Below, one piece after another: positions 60,001 through 64,000 of a stretch of 64,000 nucleotides of DNA. Where the stretch lies: assembly GCA_963665015.2 (NCBI GenBank), contig CAXXSY010000004.1, positions 1,736,001 to 1,800,000 of the forward strand, in the 5' to 3' direction. Source of the DNA: G963662655 sp963665015. GTDB lineage: Bacteria; Cloacimonadota; Cloacimonadia; Cloacimonadales; JAIOQZ01. The notes under the pieces were generated by a model, which searched no databases, had not been told where the DNA came from, and saw only the letters and a program-made list of their open reading frames with translations. Position numbers and translations under genes: made by a program. How positions within the stretch are numbered: the stretch's first letter is position 1; every line of letters begins with the position of its first letter.

Positions 60001-60092
60001 ATTCGGGCGACGAATTTTTCGGTCGCCGCCAGCGTGGTAAATACTCCCGTAATCATAGCGATTAATAACAGAGTGCGGAATCCTCTCTTCAT
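57018..60092 (-). CDS. Secreted M14 zinc carboxypeptidase with dockerin-like and sorting domains
   Basis: A 1024-residue protein starting at ATG 60092, eight bases after GGAGG. It has a signal peptide (MKRGFRTLLLIAMITGVFTT) and an M14 peptidase domain (about residues 95-420) with the zinc ligands in MGAHHSREPIS (His175, Glu178) and SYHSHGELVLVPYG, and GYTVELATEF with the catalytic Glu. Carboxypeptidase regulatory-like repeats (420-600), a jelly-roll module (FENGIGNWDASGTWDM) and a dockerin-like calcium pair (YGDVDDSDTITSDDAGYI, ADVDENGLVTSYDAALVQQY) follow. The end has NPFNPTTTIKFSL and a sorting domain. It should digest extracellular peptides at the cell surface. Confidence 0.93.
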   Translation of the reverse strand: MKRGFRTLLLIAMITGVFTTLAATEKFVARIVHPDSEDIEFLQKNEYDIAGGHPGEYIDVVVTESQYARLSSRGFNIRVQKTGAEVIEDLTAGEGRPIAGYREYNDVLADLEQYEDDYPEICRLYDIGESWGKEYATAGHVYYNNFQHEIWALKVSDNPDDTEDEPAIYYMGAHHSREPISTEVCMAVLDHVLTNYGTDDEITNDVDNKEIWFIPIVNPNGVKIVLDQTDIWWRKNIRDNNNNHTFDSDYQSGTGDDGVDPNRNYGFTWGNVGSTDNPNGETYHGPNEFSEPETQAVRDLVASRHFVAGISYHSHGELVLVPYGYADNIYPPDADALMDLGVLVAENIDALGYGHYTPQYSYALYPTMGGTDDWAYGVYGIFGYTVELATEFIPSANQVPQICGDNVPGAMELLRRIDYNTITGHITDADTGQPIQAEIFIEGIDDTGEFRTPCTSDEAYGRYYRMVMPGAYNVTYSAYGYLSQTNIVGVSDGHVTTQDIALSTAPTTDFHVIVRDAQTFMPYQGAVVTLGNTPFDPITTDEYGEFTFEGIAIGTYPVSISAEGYGLALQTIDLEACNNRLFFLYGPHAIDDFENGIGNWDASGTWDMTTSQYHSDNHSLTDSPSGNYNNNYNANCLMTQSIDLSDAQMASCSFWAKYDIEAGYDFVYLQVRGGGTWENIAAISGQSDWTYLEYDLSDFLGYDEVDFRFRIVTDTYVDGDGIYIDDFAIFRDNEPTLTYGDVDDSDTITSDDAGYIHQYAAGLDPLESFDPRPWEDARTVAADVDENGLVTSYDAALVQQYVDGTIDEFPAEDADIELAQADIEIQLTTDYFIFQTDDELFGFDLVCWISDTVVPGQPEVLADDVETEEYIGDVIMGISLMSPEPFTGSFMRIPYTLPQETADTFTFQLDVNAQSIEYIVDMDTYGTQESPKFTDHLCGNYPNPFNPTTTIKFSLSKETPVEITIYNVRGQRVKKLVSEPFDAGVHTVTWDGKDDREQPVASGVYLYRYKAGNTTKTRKALMLK

Positions 60093-60318
60093 AGACATAT
60101 CCTCCAGGGTACTATTTCTCATATAAATGTAATACACGAAGCGTTCCAAACCAATGACAATTCCTTGTGTTTGTTTCGTGTTAAAATCCTTGACATGGAA
60201 TATACAAAATCTTTAGGGTATTCCATAGGATCTGAAGGGATTGCATGAGTTTAACTCATAGAGCATCACTAAAGATCAACAAATTTCCGCAAATTATTTA
60301 CGCAGGAGGGTGTGGATC

Positions 60319-63300
60319 ATGAGGCGCATAATTTGGGTGATGATATTCGCGTATTGCTGTTTGACACTTCTGTCTCAGGATTTGAGAATCAACGAGGTAA
60401 TGTCCTCGAACTCCGTGACATGTGAAGATTTTTGGGGCGAGTATCCGGACTGGGTCGAGTTCTACAACGCATCCGATCAGGCGATCAACCTCGACGGCTA
60501 CGGATTCACCGACGATCCGGGCGAACCGTTCAAGTGGGAATTTCCCGCTGTCGAGATCGGGCCGCGCGAATACCTGCTCGTTTTCGCTTCAGGAGAGGAC
60601 AACGGCATTTGGGGCGGTCACTGGGAGACCATTGTCGATTGGGGCGATACGTGGAAATACACGATCTTCAACAGCGAACCCTCGGAGCAGTGGAATGGAT
60701 CGAACTTCGACGACTCGGGTTGGTCGGAGGGGCCAACCGGTATCGGATACGGCGACGGCGATGACGCGACGATCGTTCCGCAGACGATTTCGGTGCATCT
60801 TCGCAAGACCTTTACCCTCGATAGCGCTGAAAACATCTGGCGAGCGTTTCTCCATGTCGATTACGATGACGGCTTTGCGGCCTACCTCAATGGAGAGCCG
60901 ATCACAATCACCAATCTCCTGAACACGAACTTCAATCAACCATCCCATGATGAACACGAGGCGGTGATCTATCAGGGTGGATTGCCCAACCAGTATGAAG
61001 TCGATACTGATTTGCTCCAACCGGGCGAGAATGTCCTCGCGATTCAAGTCCACAATTGCAACGGCGCATCCGGCGATCTGACCATGATTCCGTTCCTCTC
61101 CATCCTGACGCCCGAGCCGCCACCGAATCCGCACGGACCAGCCGATATTCTGTCGCTGATGTATCCGCGTATTCATACAAATTTCAAGATCAGCGCCGAT
61201 GGCGAGACATTACTACTGAGCACACCGGACGGTACTGTGATCGATGAGGTCGATCTCGGCTGCATCCCGCCGGATGTTTCGTTCGGAAGGCAACCGGATG
61301 GGGGAGACGCATGGTTCTTCTTCGATGAACCGACTCCCGAAGCCGCGAATACGACGCAGGGCTATCAGGGGGTCACGGTCGATCCCGAATTCTCGCTTCC
61401 GGGCGGCGTTTACAATGGGACGCAGCAGGTCGAATTGTCGGTAGATTCACCGTCCGCTCTGATTTATTATACGCTGGACGGCTCGGAGCCGGCCGACTCG
61501 CACGAAGCCTATTCCGGCCCGATCGACGTCACGGAAACGACCGTTATCCGCGCGAAGGCGTTCGAGAACGGGTGCCTGCCGAGTTCAACCAAAACCGAAA
61601 GTTATCTGCTGGACGTTCAGCACAACCTGCCCATTGTCTCCATCTCGACCAATCCGGAACACTTTTTCGACTGGCATACCGGTATCTATGTCATGGGTCC
61701 CAATGCAAGTCAGGAAGAACCCTATTTCGGAGCCAATTTCTGGCAGGACTGGGAGCGACCGATTAATATCGAGTTGTTCGAACCAGACGGAGAGATGGTG
61801 TTTAACGTTCAGGCGGGTGTAAAGATATTCGGTAACTATTCGCGAATGTATGCGCAGAAATCGCTGGCGATATACGCAAGGGGCTGCTATGGATTCAGCG
61901 AAATCGAATACCCCATTTTTCCCGGTAAGCCGATCGATACCTTTGAATCCTTCATTCTGCGGAATTCTGGAAACGACTGGTCACGTACCATGATGCGGGA
62001 TGGCATGATGACAGGGCTTGTCGAAGATTTGGACATAGAGCTGCAAGCCTATAGACCATCTGTTCTTTATCTCAATGGCGAGTATTGGGGAATCCATAAT
62101 ATTCGCGAGAAGATCAACGAGCATTTTCTGGAGTCCAATTGCGGCGTCGATGCTGATCGAATTGACATTCTGGAGGGAAATGCTTACGTAAATGAAGGCA
62201 GCAGTGATCACTATCTTGCGATGATCGACTATATCGAAACGCACGTAATGAGCAATTCCGATAATTATGCCTACGTGCAAACCCAAATGGATGTTCAGAA
62301 TTTCATCACCTACGAGATTGCGGAGATTTATTTCAATAACACGGATTGGCCGGGAGGAAACATTAAATACTGGCGGCCACAGCGCCCGGATGGTAAATGG
62401 CGCTGGATACTCTATGATACCGATTTCGGTTTCGGTCTGCACGAAAACATCGGCGAAGAATGGATGAATAATACACTTGAGTGGGCTACCGATCCTAATA
62501 GCGGCGAAGGAGCCAATCCTCCATGGTCAACCTTTCTACTCCGAAGCCTCCTCGATAACGATTCCTTCCGACGAGATTTCATCAATCGTTTCTGTGATCT
62601 ACTCAATACGAATTTCCGGCCCGAATGCGTCATTCCGCAGATACAGGCCAAGGCCGCCGCAATCGAATCCGAAATCTTCACACATATTGCCCGATGGGAC
62701 AATGTTATCGAGTTCTGGAGAAACCGGATCAACACGCTGATTACTTTTGCCAATCGTCGTAGCGACTGCGTCAAGGAGCACTTGCGGGACTACTTCAATC
62801 TGGGCGAAATGCACGAGCTCAGCCTGGACGTGGCGTCGCAAGGAACCGGCACCATCCGGGTCAACACCGTGGAAATCGATTCCTATCCGTGGCAGGGAAA
62901 GTATTTCGGCGACATCCCCATCACGCTTACCGCGATTCCCGCACCCGGTTATCAATTCGCAGGGTGGCAGGGAGATGCCGGAATCGAGCCGCAGATAACA
63001 CTGTCGTTGCTCGAAAACGACGAATTCGTTGCAATGTTCGAAGAGGCCGAACCGGAACCGGGGTTGGTCTGCATCAACGAGATCAACTACAATTCGTCCG
63101 ACGACTTCAATCCCGAGGACTGGGTCGAGCTCTACAACGCAGGCCAGACCGCGATCGATCTGTCGTCATGGCAGTTCAAGGACGAGGATGACGACCACGT
63201 GTTCACCATCGACAACGGCACGATCCTTGGCGCCGGTGGATTTTTAGTGATATTTAGCGACGCGGACCGGTTCGAGTCGTGCTTTCCAGGCGTGTCCAAT

Positions 63301-63843
63301 TGCATTGGCGAGATGGACTTCGGTCTGAGCGGTGGCGGTGAGTTGATCCGGCTGTTCGATGCGGACGGCAATCTCGTCGATTCCGTCGAGTACGACGATG
63401 GTGGTGACTGGCCCTCCGAACCGGATGGCGATGGACCGACGCTCGAATTGGTCGATGCGCTGTACGATAACAGTCTTCCCGCAAGCTGGGCCGCGTCGAT
63501 CGGTCATGGAACGCCCGGCGAACAGAACAGCACCGGCAACGATGAGCCCGAAGATGCACCTCCGATGGAATACTCGATCCGCAACTACCCGAATCCCTTC
63601 AACCCATCGACTACCTTCGCGTTCTCGCTTCCCGCTTCCTGCATGGTGGAGATCACGGTGTACAATCCCAGGGGGCAGAAGGTCGTCACCGTGGTTCACG
63701 AGAAACTGGATGCCGGTACCCATGAAATCGTGTGGAACGGCGAGGATTCGTCGGGCAAGAGCGTCGCAACGGGCGTTTACTTCTACAGGATGTGTGCGGC
63801 AGGAAAGAAGGTTGCGATGCGCAAGTGCCTGCTGATGAAATAG
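60319..63843 (+). CDS. CotH-kinase family surface protein with lamin-tail and sorting domains
   Basis: A 1174-residue protein; ATG 60319 lies eight bases after AGGAGGG. It has a signal peptide and then a lamin-tail domain (INEVMSSNSVTCEDFWGEYP). A beta-sandwich is followed by a chitobiase C-like domain (YYTLDGSEPADSHEAYSGPI). The CotH kinase-like domain spans about residues 540-840: RNSGNDWSRTMMRDGMMTGL, YLNGEYWGIHNIREKINEHF, NTDWPGGNIKYWRP and RWILYDTDFGFGL. A second lamin-tail domain (INEINYNSSDDFNPEDWVEL) and an NPFNPSTTFAFSLPA sorting tail close it. CotH relatives phosphorylate spore-coat or surface proteins. Confidence 0.92.
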   Translation: MRRIIWVMIFAYCCLTLLSQDLRINEVMSSNSVTCEDFWGEYPDWVEFYNASDQAINLDGYGFTDDPGEPFKWEFPAVEIGPREYLLVFASGEDNGIWGGHWETIVDWGDTWKYTIFNSEPSEQWNGSNFDDSGWSEGPTGIGYGDGDDATIVPQTISVHLRKTFTLDSAENIWRAFLHVDYDDGFAAYLNGEPITITNLLNTNFNQPSHDEHEAVIYQGGLPNQYEVDTDLLQPGENVLAIQVHNCNGASGDLTMIPFLSILTPEPPPNPHGPADILSLMYPRIHTNFKISADGETLLLSTPDGTVIDEVDLGCIPPDVSFGRQPDGGDAWFFFDEPTPEAANTTQGYQGVTVDPEFSLPGGVYNGTQQVELSVDSPSALIYYTLDGSEPADSHEAYSGPIDVTETTVIRAKAFENGCLPSSTKTESYLLDVQHNLPIVSISTNPEHFFDWHTGIYVMGPNASQEEPYFGANFWQDWERPINIELFEPDGEMVFNVQAGVKIFGNYSRMYAQKSLAIYARGCYGFSEIEYPIFPGKPIDTFESFILRNSGNDWSRTMMRDGMMTGLVEDLDIELQAYRPSVLYLNGEYWGIHNIREKINEHFLESNCGVDADRIDILEGNAYVNEGSSDHYLAMIDYIETHVMSNSDNYAYVQTQMDVQNFITYEIAEIYFNNTDWPGGNIKYWRPQRPDGKWRWILYDTDFGFGLHENIGEEWMNNTLEWATDPNSGEGANPPWSTFLLRSLLDNDSFRRDFINRFCDLLNTNFRPECVIPQIQAKAAAIESEIFTHIARWDNVIEFWRNRINTLITFANRRSDCVKEHLRDYFNLGEMHELSLDVASQGTGTIRVNTVEIDSYPWQGKYFGDIPITLTAIPAPGYQFAGWQGDAGIEPQITLSLLENDEFVAMFEEAEPEPGLVCINEINYNSSDDFNPEDWVELYNAGQTAIDLSSWQFKDEDDDHVFTIDNGTILGAGGFLVIFSDADRFESCFPGVSNCIGEMDFGLSGGGELIRLFDADGNLVDSVEYDDGGDWPSEPDGDGPTLELVDALYDNSLPASWAASIGHGTPGEQNSTGNDEPEDAPPMEYSIRNYPNPFNPSTTFAFSLPASCMVEITVYNPRGQKVVTVVHEKLDAGTHEIVWNGEDSSGKSVATGVYFYRMCAAGKKVAMRKCLLMK

Positions 63844-63880
63844 GAATCAGGAGACAGGAAGAGTGTAACCGTTCTCTGCT

Positions 63881-63905
63881 GGACCGCCGAACTCCAGCTC
63901 GTCAT
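63881..63905. repeat. Degenerate REP-like palindrome
   Basis: GGACCGCCGAACTCCAGCTCGTCAT resembles the REP-like family, but with mismatches in the stem. It follows the CotH gene by 37 bases. The remaining bases to 64000 show no feature. Confidence 0.6.
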
Positions 63906-64000
63906 CCCTCCCTAGGTACGAAGATGTCTCGTCTGTATCTCTCTTTCCCAAAACCCCCTGGAATTCAAACATCTTTAGATTGTAGGAGCGAAATCACCAA

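Overview
The window looks like the chromosome of an uncultured, probably anaerobic, Gram-negative bacterium of the FCB (Fibrobacteres-Chlorobi-Bacteroidetes) superphylum, perhaps near Cloacimonadota. The placement is an inference. It rests on a KDO transferase (outer membrane), three large secreted proteins ending in an NPFNP-type C-terminal sorting domain with a conserved GVY/SVY strand, an ExbB-ExbD-TonB set, an [FeFe]-hydrogenase-like protein and a thiazole synthase of the sulfide-dependent (His) type. No rRNA is present, so the lineage cannot be fixed from this window.

Layout. 1-5154: a secreted WD40-like protein cut by the left edge, a Bcp peroxiredoxin, two small exported proteins and an alpha/beta hydrolase. 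5319-8878: a minus-strand thiamin operon (thi4-thiE-thiC-thiD) behind a TPP riboswitch. 9027-10230: a TPR protein and thioredoxin. 10433-16705: one long collinear plus-strand run with four uncharacterised membrane proteins, a MobB-like GTPase, a TPR protein with a lone histidine-kinase H-box, and a kinase-fold protein. 16672-18864: a cysteine desulfurase fused to selenophosphate synthetase; a second, stand-alone selD lies at 37771. 19032-22813: GNAT, small proteins, waaA, an AmrS-like radical SAM enzyme and a NusG-II protein. 23280-32581, minus strand: MFS transporter-recF-dnaN, HU, a lipoprotein, a TerB/FHA/ABCG-type transporter and an EEP-family lipoprotein. 33048-37529: a PKD/beta-helix surface protein with eight near-identical internal repeats. 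39313-42191: a small AT-rich membrane gene, a lipoprotein and a PilM-PilN-LysM fusion. 42478-42855: four tRNAs (Ser-Ser-Gln-Gln). 43005-44673: a RAYT (REP-associated tyrosine transposase) gene bracketed by REP-like palindromes, including a 25-unit tandem array. 45316-52059: exbB-exbD-tonB, folP-cdaA-coaE and a DRTGG/ATPase/hydrogenase-like regulatory module. 52271-55665: small membrane proteins and a lemA/TPM cluster. 55640-63843: a lipoprotein, a secreted M14 carboxypeptidase and a CotH-family surface protein.

The long intergenic gaps are not empty. They are packed with several families of short palindromes. The REP-like family has copies spread over the window and is probably mobilised by the RAYT. 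A second family, a two-hairpin element with a CTTACG loop, shows compensatory base changes among copies. The strongest candidates for something undescribed are the RAYT/REP array with its duplicated 362-bp block, the two-hairpin repeat family, the four-gene membrane operon, and the H-box-only TPR protein overlapping a kinase-fold gene.
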